A DNA stretch of 64,000 bases, from contig NZ_WBXP01000015.1 in assembly GCF_016415625.1 (NCBI RefSeq), forward strand, positions 1 through 64,000, written 5' to 3'. The DNA comes from Shimwellia pseudoproteus. Its GTDB lineage: Bacteria > Pseudomonadota > Gammaproteobacteria > Enterobacterales > Enterobacteriaceae. The notes beneath the pieces were generated by a model. The model saw only the letters and a program-made list of their open reading frames with translations. It was not told the DNA's origin and did not search any database. Made by a program: the position numbers and the translations under genes. Of the stretch, positions 11,715-21,032 are shown in pieces (within the stretch, counting starts at the first letter, position 1; every line of letters starts with the position of its first letter).

Positions 11715-12038
11715 CGGTTCCCCGTTACACCAGCATGTTGTTTTTCAAGTGCAGCAAACGGTGGCCCTTTAGCATAAACTCTAGATTACGACAGAAATGC
11801 CGGTAGCGGCTGTTATACCAGCTTTATACCCCTGGCGAATGCAATCTGATCAATTTTAGCAATAGAATGTGGCTGATAATATCAGCAAATTCCCACTTCA
11901 TTTGCAACGGATTGACCATGTGGCCGGACATCCTGGTGGATTGGTTACTGAAATGTAAATGGAAAACAAATTGAATTGCCGAAACCGTGCGGCATGTCGC
12001 ACAATGATGGCAGTTTTTAACCGCAGAAGCCTGATACG
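11715..12038. promoter_or_regulatory. Divergent igaA / nudE intergenic region
   Basis: 324 bp with no supported gene. It must hold the igaA promoter (minus; a TATGCT -10-like hexamer is near 11774) and the nudE promoter (plus). No well-formed activator site was recognised. The stretch 11870-11990 is moderately AT-rich. Confidence 0.35.
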
Positions 12039-12599
12039 ATGAGCGAATCCTTAAAAAAACCGACCATTCTTAACGTTGAAACCGTGGCTCGCTCCCGGTT
12101 GTTCAATGTTGAATCCGTCGATCTTGAATTCAGCAATGGCGTTCGCCGTGTCTATGAGCGTATGCGCCCTTCTAACCGTGAAGCCGTGATGATAATCCCC
12201 ATCGTGGATGACCATATTATCCTGATCCGTGAATATGCCGTTGGCACTGAGAGCTACGAACTGGGCTTCTCGAAGGGGCTGATTGACCCGGGGGAGAATA
12301 TCTACCAGGCGGCAAATCGCGAGTTAAAAGAAGAAGTCGGCTTTGGGGCTAATCAACTGACCTTCCTAAGACGCCTGACCCTGGCGCCGTCTTATTTTTC
12401 CAGCAAAATGAATATTCTGGTGGCGGAGGATCTCTATCCGGAGTCCCTTCCGGGGGATGAGCCAGAGCCGCTGCCGCAGGTGCGCTGGCCGCTGAGCGAT
12501 CTGATGGGCCTGCTGGATGAAGCAGATTTCAGTGAAGCGCGTAATGTCAGTGCGCTGTTTCTGGTCCGGGAGTGGCTGCGGGCGCAGGGGCGGCTGTAG
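12039..12599 (+). CDS. nudE: ADP compounds hydrolase NudE (Nudix)
   Basis: 186 residues, same length as E. coli NudE. The Nudix box G-x5-E-x7-REL-x2-EE-x-G is intact at about residues 83-105 (GLIDPGENIYQ then RELKEEVGF). E. coli NudE hydrolyses ADP-ribose, NADH and Ap3A. It stands alone between divergent igaA and convergent mrcA and ends at a strong terminator. Confidence 0.97.
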   Translation: MSESLKKPTILNVETVARSRLFNVESVDLEFSNGVRRVYERMRPSNREAVMIIPIVDDHIILIREYAVGTESYELGFSKGLIDPGENIYQAANRELKEEVGFGANQLTFLRRLTLAPSYFSSKMNILVAEDLYPESLPGDEPEPLPQVRWPLSDLMGLLDEADFSEARNVSALFLVREWLRAQGRL

Positions 12600-12624
12600 C
12601 CCCGGGTTCGGCGTGGTAAATAAG

Positions 12625-12652
12625 AAAAGACCCTGCAATGCAGGGTCTTTTT
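12625..12652. terminator. Bidirectional terminator between nudE and mrcA
   Basis: AAAAGACCCTGCA and TGCAGGGTCTTTT form a near-perfect stem followed by TTTTTT; the A-tract on the left lets it serve mrcA on the minus strand as well. Confidence 0.9.
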
Positions 12653-12680
12653 TCATGGCGGGGCGTCAGCCACAGGGTCG

Positions 12681-15230
12681 TTAAAACAGCTCCTGGGTTT
12701 CGCCGTTTTCCGTCACTGTGGTCCCCATCTCTTTCACCGCATGGGTGGTGGGCTGGGTGCCTTCAATAAAGAACTCCGGCTGGCTGCTGCCCCCGCTGGC
12801 CAGCTGGCCGGTGGCGCGATCGATATTGACCGTGACCACACCCGGTGGTGGGGTTAAGGGCTGCTGTGGTACCCCGTCCAGCATGTATTTCATAAAGTCA
12901 TCCCAGGCGGGTTGTGCGCTTTTTGCCCCCCCTTCATACCCGGAGACCTGGTTTGGAATCGCGCCGGAGGCGGTAGTACGGCCCAGATCCCGGCGGTGAT
13001 CGTCAAACCCAATCCACACAGAGGTCACCACACCAGGACCATAGCCGGAGAACCAGGCATCTTTAGAGCTGTTGGTGGTGCCGGTTTTACCGCCGATATC
13101 CGGGCGGCCGATATCCCGGGCGGCACGCCAGCCGGTGCCCATCCAGCCAGGCTCGCCGACAATATTGGTGTGCAGCGCGCTCTTGATAAGGAATGCCAGC
13201 GGGGTGCTTATCACGTGGGGCGCATATTCCTGAGGCTGACTGGTGGTCAGGGCCGTGTTGGCCTGTTCCAGCTGTGGCATCGGTACTGCGCTATTCTGCG
13301 GATTCTCAGAGGTCGCGACATCCTCAACATCTTTGTTTTCCAGAATATTGGATTTCGGGGTATCGCCATAAATGACCGGAATATCGCAATCGGCGCAGGC
13401 AATTTTCGGTTTGGCTTCGAAGATATTGTCCCCCTGCGTATTGGTGATCCGGGCGATAAACCACGGGTCAATCAGGTAACCGCCATTGGCCATCACGGAG
13501 TAACCCCGGGCCACCTGCAAAGGGGTAAATGAGGCGGACCCCAGGGCCAGCGACTCGGTATGGACGATGTTCTGTGCCGGGAAGCCGAAACGCTGCAAAT
13601 ACTCCGCGGCATAATCCACCCCCATTGCCCGCATAGCGCGGACCATCACCACGTTCTTCGACTGCCCCAGTCCCTGGCGCAGGCGGATTGGCCCGGCATA
13701 CTGTGGCGGTGAGTTCTTCGGCCGCCAGTCAGAACCGGCACCGGCATCCCAGCGGGAAATCGGCACATCGTTCAGGATACTGGCCAGTGTCAGGCCCTTA
13801 TCCATAGCGGCGGTATAGAGGAATGGCTTGATATTCGACCCCACCTGACGCAGGGCCTGGGTGGCGCGGTTAAATTTACTTTGGTTAAAGTCAAACCCGC
13901 CCACCAGGGCAATAATGGCACCGTTATTCGGATCGATAGACACCAGGGCGGAGTTAACATCCGGGATCTGGGCCAGCCACCAGCTGTCCCCTGATTTGCG
14001 CACCCAGATTTGCTGGCCCGCCTGAATAACATCCGTCACTTTACGCGGGGTGGCGCCCTGTTGGGTGTCCGAGCGATAAGGCCGGGCCCAGCGTACCCCG
14101 TTCATGGCGAGAGAGACGGCAGAACCGTCCGCCAGAATGGCGGTTGCCTCGCTGGCGCTGGCATCGGTCACCACCGCCGGCAGCAGCGAACTATAGGTGG
14201 GCAGGTTGCGCAGTGCGGCGGTGATTTTGTCATGGCGCCAGGGCGTTTCGCCCACTTTCCATAACTGGCTGGCCGGGCCACGGTAGCCGTGGCGCATATC
14301 GTAATCGAGTACGTTATTGCGCAGCGCCTGCTGGGCGGCCTGCTGGGCCTGGCGATGAATCGTGGTATAGACCTTGAAACCGTCCTCGTAGGCTTTTTCA
14401 CCGTAGCGGCTAACCATTTCCTGGCGCACCATTTCGGACAGATAAGGCGAGGAGAACGCGATTTCCGGGGCATGGTAGTTGGCGTCAATGGCCTCCGCCC
14501 GGGCCTGATCGAACTGCGCGGCGGTGATATAGCCTTCATCACGCATCCGGGAGAGCACCACATTGCGGCGGGCGGTTGCCCGGTCCAGCGAGTAGAGCGG
14601 GTTAAAGGTTGATGGCGCTTTCGGCAGGCCAGCAATCATGGCCATTTCGCTCAGTGTCAGCTGGTCTACCGGTTTGCCGAAATAGACCTGCGCGGCGGCA
14701 CCGACCCCATAAGCCCGGTAGCCGAGGTAAATTTTATTCAGATACAGCTCAAGGATCTCATCCTTGGTAAGCAACTGCTCAATACGCACCGCCAGAAACG
14801 CTTCTTTAATTTTGCGCATCAGGGTTTTTTCCGGGCTCAGGAAGAAGTTACGCGCCAGTTGCTGGGTGATGGTACTGGCACCCTGGGACGCGTGGCCGGA
14901 AAACAGCGCGATACTGGCTGCCCGGAAAATACCAATCGGGTCGACCCCGTGGTGCTCATAAAAACGGCTGTCCTCGGTGGCGATAAACGCATGGACCAGA
15001 TCCGGGGGAATTTGCTGTAGCGACAGCGGAATACGGCGTTTTTCACCGTACTGGGCAATCAGCTCGCCATCGGCACTGTAGACCTGCATCGGTATTTGCA
15101 GGCGCACGTCTTTCAGCGTCGCCACATCTGGCAGCTGAGGCTCAATATATTTGTACAGGCCGTAAATCGAGCCGGTTCCCAGCAGAATGCAACACAATGC
15201 AAGGATGAATAAATACTTTACGAACTTCAC
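12681..15230 (-). CDS. mrcA: Penicillin-binding protein 1A (bifunctional)
   Basis: 849 residues (E. coli PBP1a 850). It polymerises and crosslinks peptidoglycan at the outer face of the inner membrane. Layout: membrane anchor 7-27; GT51 glycosyltransferase with catalytic Glu86 in ATEDSRFYEHHG; an OB-like insertion around 340-430; transpeptidase with SxxK (Ser465-Asn-Ile-Lys468), SxN (Ser524-Lys-Asn526) and KTG near residue 715 (GGKTGTTNSSKDAWFSGY). All catalytic residues are present. It is divergent from hofM, the same arrangement as in E. coli and in many bacteria where ponA faces the pilMNOPQ operon. Confidence 0.98.
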   Translation of the reverse strand: MKFVKYLFILALCCILLGTGSIYGLYKYIEPQLPDVATLKDVRLQIPMQVYSADGELIAQYGEKRRIPLSLQQIPPDLVHAFIATEDSRFYEHHGVDPIGIFRAASIALFSGHASQGASTITQQLARNFFLSPEKTLMRKIKEAFLAVRIEQLLTKDEILELYLNKIYLGYRAYGVGAAAQVYFGKPVDQLTLSEMAMIAGLPKAPSTFNPLYSLDRATARRNVVLSRMRDEGYITAAQFDQARAEAIDANYHAPEIAFSSPYLSEMVRQEMVSRYGEKAYEDGFKVYTTIHRQAQQAAQQALRNNVLDYDMRHGYRGPASQLWKVGETPWRHDKITAALRNLPTYSSLLPAVVTDASASEATAILADGSAVSLAMNGVRWARPYRSDTQQGATPRKVTDVIQAGQQIWVRKSGDSWWLAQIPDVNSALVSIDPNNGAIIALVGGFDFNQSKFNRATQALRQVGSNIKPFLYTAAMDKGLTLASILNDVPISRWDAGAGSDWRPKNSPPQYAGPIRLRQGLGQSKNVVMVRAMRAMGVDYAAEYLQRFGFPAQNIVHTESLALGSASFTPLQVARGYSVMANGGYLIDPWFIARITNTQGDNIFEAKPKIACADCDIPVIYGDTPKSNILENKDVEDVATSENPQNSAVPMPQLEQANTALTTSQPQEYAPHVISTPLAFLIKSALHTNIVGEPGWMGTGWRAARDIGRPDIGGKTGTTNSSKDAWFSGYGPGVVTSVWIGFDDHRRDLGRTTASGAIPNQVSGYEGGAKSAQPAWDDFMKYMLDGVPQQPLTPPPGVVTVNIDRATGQLASGGSSQPEFFIEGTQPTTHAVKEMGTTVTENGETQELF

Positions 15231-15387
15231 TCGGCATTTTCCATTTAGTATGCAGTGGACAGTTTATAAACAAACGGGCGGTAGTATAAAGGCAAGCCAG
15301 ACGCTTTGATACACCTGACCCTTTTGGCTATCTCTCCGGGGGGTCCCACACAGTATGGTGTGTGGCACAAATTTTGGAGGCGCAAAA
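15231..15387. promoter_or_regulatory. Divergent mrcA / hofM promoter region
   Basis: 157 bp. The hofM ribosome binding site GGAGG lies eight bases before ATG 15388. In Haemophilus and E. coli the equivalent operon has a CRP-S site needing Sxy/TfoX; I looked for a TGCGA-type CRP-S palindrome here and did not find a clear one. Confidence 0.3.
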
Positions 15388-16185
15388 ATGGTCAGTAGCC
15401 AGTGGCGAATAGGGCTTGAACTGCAAAATAACGGCCTGCGGGCGGTGGGGCTACAGTACCGGCGCCAGGGCTGGCGTTTGTGTCGCTGGTGGCATTTACC
15501 GTTTTCTGCGCCGTGTTCCGATTACGCGAGCCCCGGCTTTGCCCGCCAGGCGGTAGCGGTGCTCAGCCACTGGCGCAAAACCCTGCCTTATCGTTATCAG
15601 CTACGGGTATCGATACCCGCCCTGCGTACCCTGCAACAGCAGGTGGTGGTGCCGGATCGCCCGCTGGGTGAAGCACAGCTCCAGCGCTATATTGAGCAGG
15701 CGGCCAGCGCCCAGCTGGCGCTGGCCGGGGAACCTCTGGCGTGGGATTACCCGGAACCAGCCACTGGCCCGCTGGCGGTTACCGGGGTGCGTCAGAGTGA
15801 TATCCAGTTATTGTCCGGTGTGTTACGCGGCGCCTGGCTGGTGGCGCGAAGCATCACCCCCGATGCCAGCGCGTTACTGAGCTTTGCCCGCCAGGGGGCG
15901 GCTTCCCACCAGTGGCTGGTACACCGGGAGCCCGATTATTGGCTGTGGGCCGGTGACGGCGCATGGGGGAGCGATCCGGGCCAGGACCCGGGATGGTTCA
16001 CGGCCTGGTGCCAGCGGCGCGGGGTGGATCCCCACCGCGTGGCGTTCAGCTCCTCACTGCCGGAAGACGCCGGGCAGGCCACGTTTTCGCCCTGGTCGGC
16101 GATCCCGGGGCTCTCACCCCCCTTACCGGCCTGTGCCGGGCTGTTTACTGTTGCCACCGGTCTGGCCCTGGGGAGCTTACCCTGA
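15388..16185 (+). CDS. hofM: PilM-like DNA utilisation protein HofM
   Basis: 265 residues (E. coli HofM 259). PilM-family proteins are actin-fold cytoplasmic parts of type IV pilus and competence assembly platforms. Conservation with E. coli is modest; ITPDASALLSFA and the C-terminal ATGLALGSLP are the recognisable segments. An upstream in-frame ATG at 15355 exists, but ATG 15388 has the better ribosome binding site (TTGGAGG) and places WRIGLELQ as in E. coli WQIGLHLQ. The stop shares its A with the hofN start. The operon is noticeably GC-richer than its flanks. HofM is linked to use of external DNA as a nutrient in E. coli. Confidence 0.85.
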   Translation: MVSSQWRIGLELQNNGLRAVGLQYRRQGWRLCRWWHLPFSAPCSDYASPGFARQAVAVLSHWRKTLPYRYQLRVSIPALRTLQQQVVVPDRPLGEAQLQRYIEQAASAQLALAGEPLAWDYPEPATGPLAVTGVRQSDIQLLSGVLRGAWLVARSITPDASALLSFARQGAASHQWLVHREPDYWLWAGDGAWGSDPGQDPGWFTAWCQRRGVDPHRVAFSSSLPEDAGQATFSPWSAIPGLSPPLPACAGLFTVATGLALGSLP

Positions 16186-16757
16186 TGCCCCGGCTGACGA
16201 ATCTGCTGGCGTGGCGCCACCAGCGGCGCCGGGGGCGGCTGCGGTTCTGGGCCGGGATGACGGTCATCACCCTGGCCGCGATCATGGCGCTGAGCGGGCT
16301 ACGCTGGCAGGCGTGGCAACTGTTGCGGGCGCAGGCCAGCGCCGGGCGGTTTGCGCATCAGCAGCGGATGTCCGCAGTGATGCAGTTGATTCACCAGCAC
16401 CAGGAGCGGCAGGTGCAGCATCAGCACCTGCAACAACGCCAGCAGTTGCAGGCGGCGGCCCTGGCGCGCGGGCAGCGCTGGCAGCAGCGGCTGACACGTC
16501 TGGCGGCTATCATGCCGCAACAGGCCTGGTTAACCGGGCTGTCGGCCCGGGAGGGGGCGTTAACATTGTCCGGGATGAGCCAGACGTTACAGGGGGTAAC
16601 CCAGCTGGAGCAGGGGCTGTCGCAGGTGGGGTTTCGCCATTATCAGGTGGGCCGTGTGCAGCATGATGCGGGCGGCAACTGGCAGTTCAGTTTCCGGCTT
16701 TATCAGGACGCTGCCACCAGCGCAAATGAGGGCCACGGGCATGCATCCGCTGGCTGA
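16185..16757 (+). CDS. hofN: PilN-like protein HofN
   Basis: 190 residues (E. coli HofN 179). The start ATG 16185 overlaps the hofM stop (TGATG). Residues 1-19 are cytoplasmic and basic, 22-41 form one membrane helix, and 50-110 are Gln/His-rich and likely coiled coil, the usual PilN plan. PilN links cytoplasmic PilM to periplasmic PilO/PilP. The tail GHGHASAG overlaps the hofO start. The open frame extends upstream inside hofM, but MPRLTNLLAW is the credible start. Confidence 0.82.
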   Translation: MPRLTNLLAWRHQRRRGRLRFWAGMTVITLAAIMALSGLRWQAWQLLRAQASAGRFAHQQRMSAVMQLIHQHQERQVQHQHLQQRQQLQAAALARGQRWQQRLTRLAAIMPQQAWLTGLSAREGALTLSGMSQTLQGVTQLEQGLSQVGFRHYQVGRVQHDAGGNWQFSFRLYQDAATSANEGHGHASAG

Positions 16758-17202
16758 ACGCTGGGCCAGTGGCCACCCGCGCTGGCGAGCCGCCAGCTGG
16801 CTGGGTATCTCTCTGATGTCCAGTGCTGCCGCTGTCTGGTTATCCCACCAGCAGGCCGGGGCGCAGCGATCGCTGGCGGCGGATGCTCAACAGTTTCAGC
16901 AGCAGTTCCGGGTACAGCAGCGGCGGTTGCAGGTGCTGGCGGAGGCGGCAGTGTCAGCGCCGCTTCCGGCCCGGCCCGGGTTCCCGGTGCTGGGGTTTGC
17001 CGCGGCCAATGGCGGCGCGTTTATTGCCTGGCAGCCTGAGGCCGCCGGCGGGCCAGAGCTGACCCTGGCGCTGCCCTGGGACCAGGTTGCGCAACTGTTT
17101 CCCCGGTTAATGCAGTATGCCGTTGAATTGCGGGGGTTCTCACTGGTGGCCGGGCCCCGGGATTTGCGCCTGAACCTTGCACTGACCCTGGAGCCAGAAT
17201 GA
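16741..17202 (+). CDS. hofO: PilO-like protein HofO
   Basis: 153 residues from ATG 16741, which has GAGGG 8 bases upstream; ATG 16726 is an alternative adding five residues, and the frame stays open to 16654. E. coli HofO is 146 aa. One membrane helix (about residues 17-34) is followed by a Gln-rich coiled segment and a small periplasmic domain, as in PilO. It overlaps hofN by 17 bp and hofP by ATGA. Sequence identity to E. coli is low, so the call leans on operon position and layout. Confidence 0.75.
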   Translation: MHPLAERWASGHPRWRAASWLGISLMSSAAAVWLSHQQAGAQRSLAADAQQFQQQFRVQQRRLQVLAEAAVSAPLPARPGFPVLGFAAANGGAFIAWQPEAAGGPELTLALPWDQVAQLFPRLMQYAVELRGFSLVAGPRDLRLNLALTLEPE

Positions 17203-17555
17203 GAGGGCGGTGGCGGGTGGGGGCCGTACTGTGGCTGGGGGGCTTATTACCGTGGGCCATGAGTGCGCCGGCACCGGTGGCGGGCCGGGACCCTTTCCGG
17301 CTACCCGGGGCGCATTGCGCCGGGCCAGAGCAGGGGTGGCGCTACGCCGGAAGCGTTATCGGTGTGGCGGGGGCGGTGGCGCTGGTGCACTCCCCGGACC
17401 GGCGCTGGCTCCGTATGGCCCCCGGGGAGCATGTTGACCGTGACTGGCAGATAGCGGCCATTACCCCGCAGTCGCTACAGTTGGCCCATCGCGGGGACTG
17501 TGGGGACATTCAGCTTGAATTGACATCCGAAATCGTCACCCCAGGGGGGCCATAA
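17199..17555 (+). CDS. hofP: PilP-like protein HofP
   Basis: 118 residues (E. coli HofP 134). A signal peptide is likely at 1-22 (RGRWRVGAVLWLGGLLPWAMSA), then RDPFRLPGAHC and a small beta domain ending in a segment typical of PilP, which bridges the inner-membrane PilNO complex to the PilQ secretin. The gene starts inside the hofO stop (ATGA) and its stop shares its last base with the hofQ ATG (TAATG). The protein is short for the family and diverged; function is inferred from position. Confidence 0.72.
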   Translation: MRGRWRVGAVLWLGGLLPWAMSAPAPVAGRDPFRLPGAHCAGPEQGWRYAGSVIGVAGAVALVHSPDRRWLRMAPGEHVDRDWQIAAITPQSLQLAHRGDCGDIQLELTSEIVTPGGP

Positions 17556-18814
17556 TGCGCAATATGCTCGCGGTGTTTTTCCTTTGTTATCTGCTGATAT
17601 GCCCGGCGTCTGGCCAGGGGAAGGCGCCGTTGCCTGAGCACAGTATTTCACTGGTGGTGGACAACGCTCCCGCCGGGCAGGTGCTGCAAACCCTGGCCCG
17701 TCAGGCTCAGCTCAATGTGGTGGTGGCTCCCGGGGTGAGTGGTGAGTTGTCATTACAGCTGGCGAAGGTGCCCTGGTCGCAGGCGCTGATGATTGTGGCC
17801 ACGGCACTGGATGTGACCTGGAGGCTGGAAGGCAATGTGTTGCAGATATCGCCCGCCCGCCTCGCCCGGGAGCAGGCGGCCAGCCAGGAAAAACGCCGCC
17901 AGCAACGCCAGTCCCAGGCCCCGCTGGGCAGCGCGACACTGGGGCTGCGCCATGCCCGGGCCGGCGATCTTGCGGCGATGCTGACCGGGAGCGGTGCCCG
18001 GTATCTCTCTCCCCGGGGGAGCGTGCTGGCTGATGAACGGACCAACCGCCTGCTGGTTGAGGATACCCACGCGGCGCTGGCGGCGCTGCGCCACTGGGTG
18101 GAGGTGATGGACGTGCCGCTGCCGCAAGTGGAACTGGTGGCGCATATTGTCACCATTAGCCAGGAGAGCCTGCGCAACCTCGGGGTGAAGTGGGCTGCGC
18201 CGGGCAGTGGTTCAGGGGCATTAGCCGGTGTGCAGGTGGATTTACCGGCAGCGGCGGCGTCATCGCGGCTGGGGTTTACTATTGGCCGTATCAGTGGCCG
18301 GATGCTGGAGCTGGAGCTCTCCGCGCTGGAGCGGCGCCAGCAATTGGCGATCATCGCCAGCCCGCGGCTGCAGACGTCCCACCAGCAACCGGCCAGCATT
18401 CGTCAGGGCAGTGAGATTCCGTATCTGGTGACCAGCGGGGATAATGGCAATGTCACGGTGGCCTATAAAGAGGCGCTGCTGGGGATGACGGTGACCCCAT
18501 ACGTGTACTCCCCGGAGCGTATTCAGCTAAAACTGCACATTAGCCAGAATATGCCGGGCCAGAAACTGCAATATGCCCAGGGAGAGGTATTGACCATTGA
18601 TAAACAGGAAATTGACACGGAAATTGTGCTGCGCGACGGCGAGACTATCGCCCTCGGGGGCATATTTCAGCAGAAAAAACAGCAGGCCGCTGATCAGGTT
18701 CCGTTATTAGGTGGCATACCGCTGCTGGGGAATCTTTTCCGCCATGATGCCAAAAGCCGTCAGCGTCAGGAGCTGGTGGTATTTATTACCCCGCGCTTGT
18801 TGACCGGCCGTTAA
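17555..18814 (+). CDS. hofQ: HofQ secretin, outer-membrane DNA-uptake pore
   Basis: 419 residues (E. coli HofQ 412). A signal peptide covers about 1-20, then a secretin N-terminal domain (SLVVDNAPAGQVLQTLARQAQLNVVVAPGVSG), an N1-type domain (TLGLRHARAGDLAAML) and the C-terminal secretin barrel domain with GSEIPY, VTPYVYSPERIQLKLHI, IDKQEIDTEIVLRDGETIALGG and VPLLGGIPLLGNLFR. The intact secretin signature argues for a functional pore. In competent relatives such as Haemophilus the homologue ComE forms the DNA-uptake channel. It is the last gene of hofMNOPQ. Confidence 0.93.
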   Translation: MRNMLAVFFLCYLLICPASGQGKAPLPEHSISLVVDNAPAGQVLQTLARQAQLNVVVAPGVSGELSLQLAKVPWSQALMIVATALDVTWRLEGNVLQISPARLAREQAASQEKRRQQRQSQAPLGSATLGLRHARAGDLAAMLTGSGARYLSPRGSVLADERTNRLLVEDTHAALAALRHWVEVMDVPLPQVELVAHIVTISQESLRNLGVKWAAPGSGSGALAGVQVDLPAAAASSRLGFTIGRISGRMLELELSALERRQQLAIIASPRLQTSHQQPASIRQGSEIPYLVTSGDNGNVTVAYKEALLGMTVTPYVYSPERIQLKLHISQNMPGQKLQYAQGEVLTIDKQEIDTEIVLRDGETIALGGIFQQKKQQAADQVPLLGGIPLLGNLFRHDAKSRQRQELVVFITPRLLTGR

Positions 18815-19261
18815 TTACCTGATGCAGACACCCTTTTTTACCAGAAAGATGCGCATCTGTTTGACGCCGGAAGGGAATTAGCATACAAGGTTTACCGATT
18901 TCGCAGGCGACCGGGTAATGCGCTACACTTCCGGCCCTGAGTGATTCTGTACCAATCCGCTACCTTATAGTGTAGTGTCTTTGGGCCCTGGCAGGCCGAT
19001 GGTGCGAAGTTTACGGAGTTCACTCCTTTGTGGAGCGGTATCTGAGCCAGACCTGGGGTCTGTTGCCTCCGTAATTTAAGATTTCTTTCCGGTTCGTCAG
19101 GAACGGTAATTTATTCGGTTGCCAAACTGCCTTGAGTGTTGAGATAATTTTTCACCTGACTCTCGCTCTATCGCATATGAGGTTTCAGTTCATGTCCTGT
19201 TCTGCCATACCGTGGCGGGACGGGTTTATCATTAACGAATAGTCTTAGTAATACCGAAAAA
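18815..19261. promoter_or_regulatory. Long upstream region of the aroK-trpS operon
   Basis: 447 bp with no supported gene. In E. coli the aroK operon also has a long untranslated leader with more than one promoter. A candidate -10 is TATAGT at 18966-18971, but its -35 is poor. Bases 19020-19250 would then be leader RNA. A strong ribosome binding site is not evident before ATG 19262 (ACCGAAAAA), which is the same in my recollection of E. coli. No known riboswitch was recognised. Confidence 0.4.
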
Positions 19262-19783
19262 ATGGCAGAGAAACGCAATATCTTTCTGGTTGGGCCTATG
19301 GGTGCCGGCAAAAGCACTATTGGGCGTCAGTTAGCTCAGCAGCTTAATATGGAATTTTACGATTCTGATCAAGAGATTGAGAAACGTACTGGCGCCGATG
19401 TGGGCTGGGTCTTCGATGTAGAAGGTGAGGACGGCTTCCGCGATCGTGAAGAAAAAATCATCAACGAACTGACGGAAAAACAGGGTATTGTTCTGGCGAC
19501 TGGCGGTGGCTCTGTCAAATCCCGTGAAACCCGTAACCGTCTTTCCGCTCGGGGGGTTGTTGTTTATCTGGAAACGACCATCGAGAAACAACTGGCCCGT
19601 ACCCAGCGCGACAAAAAACGTCCATTGCTTCAGGTGGATTGCCCACCGCGCGAAGTGCTGGAAGCCCTGGCAGGGGAACGTAATCCTCTGTATGAAGAAA
19701 TCGCAGATGTGACAATTCGTACTGACGACCAAAGCGCAAAAGTGGTCGCAAATCAGATTATTCACATGCTCGAAAACAATTAA
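19262..19783 (+). CDS. aroK: Shikimate kinase I
   Basis: 173 residues, same length as E. coli AroK. It phosphorylates shikimate with ATP in the chorismate pathway. The P-loop is GPMGAGKST (about residues 11-19); the shikimate-binding DSD and R58-type Arg are in [35 protein letters not shown] at ATGGGSVK; the lid Arg-rich region is near [10 protein letters not shown]. Two shikimate kinases are usual in enterobacteria; aroL is not here. It heads the aroK-aroB-damX-dam-rpe-gph-trpS operon. Confidence 0.98.
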   Translation: MAEKRNIFLVGPMGAGKSTIGRQLAQQLNMEFYDSDQEIEKRTGADVGWVFDVEGEDGFRDREEKIINELTEKQGIVLATGGGSVKSRETRNRLSARGVVVYLETTIEKQLARTQRDKKRPLLQVDCPPREVLEALAGERNPLYEEIADVTIRTDDQSAKVVANQIIHMLENN

Positions 19784-19846
19784 TTTTGCCGTAATACACA
19801 GCCGCGTCTTCGGGCGCAGCGTTAAGCGTTAAAGGGGCTGAGCATC

Positions 19847-20935
19847 ATGGAAAAGTTGACCGTTACTTTGGGGGAACGCAGTTACCCTATCACCATCGCC
19901 ACGGGTTTATTCAACGATCCGGCTTCCTTTTGGCCGCTGAAAGCGGGCGAGCAGGTTATGCTGGTCACTAACGAGACGTTAGCGCCGCTCTACCTCGAAC
20001 AGGTTCGCCACACGCTGGAGCAGGCCGGTGTTAACGTAGATCACGTCATTCTGCCCGATGGTGAACAATATAAAAGTTTGCCGGTGATGGATACCGTGTT
20101 CACCGCATTGCTGGAAAAACCGCATGGCCGCGATACCACGCTGGTGGCGCTGGGCGGTGGGGTTATTGGTGATTTAACCGGTTTTGCCGCGGCAAGTTAT
20201 CAGCGCGGGGTGCGCTTTATTCAGGTGCCGACCACGCTGTTATCCCAGGTTGACTCCTCTGTTGGCGGAAAAACGGCCGTTAACCACCCGCTGGGTAAGA
20301 ACATGATCGGTGCCTTCTGGCAGCCCGCTTCTGTGGTTATCGACCTTAACTGCCTGAAAACACTACCGCGCCGTGAGTTGTCCTCCGGGCTGGCGGAAGT
20401 GATTAAGTATGGCATCATCCTTGACGCGCCTTTCTTGTGCTGGCTGGAAGATAATCTGGATGCGCTGCTGGCACTGGATGAAAAAGCCATGGCGTATTGC
20501 ATCCGTCGCTGCTGTGAACTGAAGGCCGACGTGGTTGCCGCAGATGAGCGGGAAACCGGCATGCGCGCGCTGCTCAATTTAGGACATACTTTTGGCCATG
20601 CCATTGAAGCCGAGATGGGCTATGGTAACTGGCTACACGGTGAAGCGGTTGCCGCCGGGATGGTGATGGCGGCGCGAGTCGCTCAGCGTCTTGGGCAGTT
20701 CAGCGAGTCCGATGTACAGCGAATTATTACGCTGCTGACGCGTGCGGGCTTACCGGTTAACGGCCCTGAGGGCATGGCGCCTGAGGCGTACCTGCCGCAT
20801 ATGATGCGTGATAAGAAAGTCATTGCCGGAGCGCTGCGTTTAGTGCTGCCTCTGGCAATAGGGAAGAGTGAAGTGCGCGCCGGAGTAGCGCGTGACGTAG
20901 TGTTAAACGCGATAGCTGATTGCCAGCAAGCGTAA
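19847..20935 (+). CDS. aroB: 3-dehydroquinate synthase
   Basis: 362 residues (E. coli 362). It closes DAHP to 3-dehydroquinate using catalytic NAD+ and a divalent metal. Visible: the NAD-binding [13 protein letters not shown], the substrate and metal segment [15 protein letters not shown], and metal ligands Glu in [10 protein letters not shown] and His in [11 protein letters not shown] and [14 protein letters not shown] 19847 follows GGGGCTGAGCATC. It lies 63 bp after aroK in the same operon. Confidence 0.98.
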   Translation: MEKLTVTLGERSYPITIATGLFNDPASFWPLKAGEQVMLVTNETLAPLYLEQVRHTLEQAGVNVDHVILPDGEQYKSLPVMDTVFTALLEKPHGRDTTLVALGGGVIGDLTGFAAASYQRGVRFIQVPTTLLSQVDSSVGGKTAVNHPLGKNMIGAFWQPASVVIDLNCLKTLPRRELSSGLAEVIKYGIILDAPFLCWLEDNLDALLALDEKAMAYCIRRCCELKADVVAADERETGMRALLNLGHTFGHAIEAEMGYGNWLHGEAVAAGMVMAARVAQRLGQFSESDVQRIITLLTRAGLPVNGPEGMAPEAYLPHMMRDKKVIAGALRLVLPLAIGKSEVRAGVARDVVLNAIADCQQA

Positions 20936-21032
20936 CAATTATAAAGGTCAATCGCCGCAATCCGGCGGGTATTAACTTCGGGTGTTGTGCAAAGTAACAA
21001 ATGCTGGCATGAACCTATGAGTGGGGTGTCAA

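Noticed and set aside
15884..16666. An alternative long frame over hofM/hofN (Ala/Gly/Pro-rich)
   Set aside because: Out of frame with the recognised hof genes and made of low-complexity residues caused by high GC.
18815..19261. A small protein gene or riboswitch in the aroK leader
   Set aside because: No frame with a convincing start and ribosome binding site, and no recognisable riboswitch core; the long leader is also present in E. coli.
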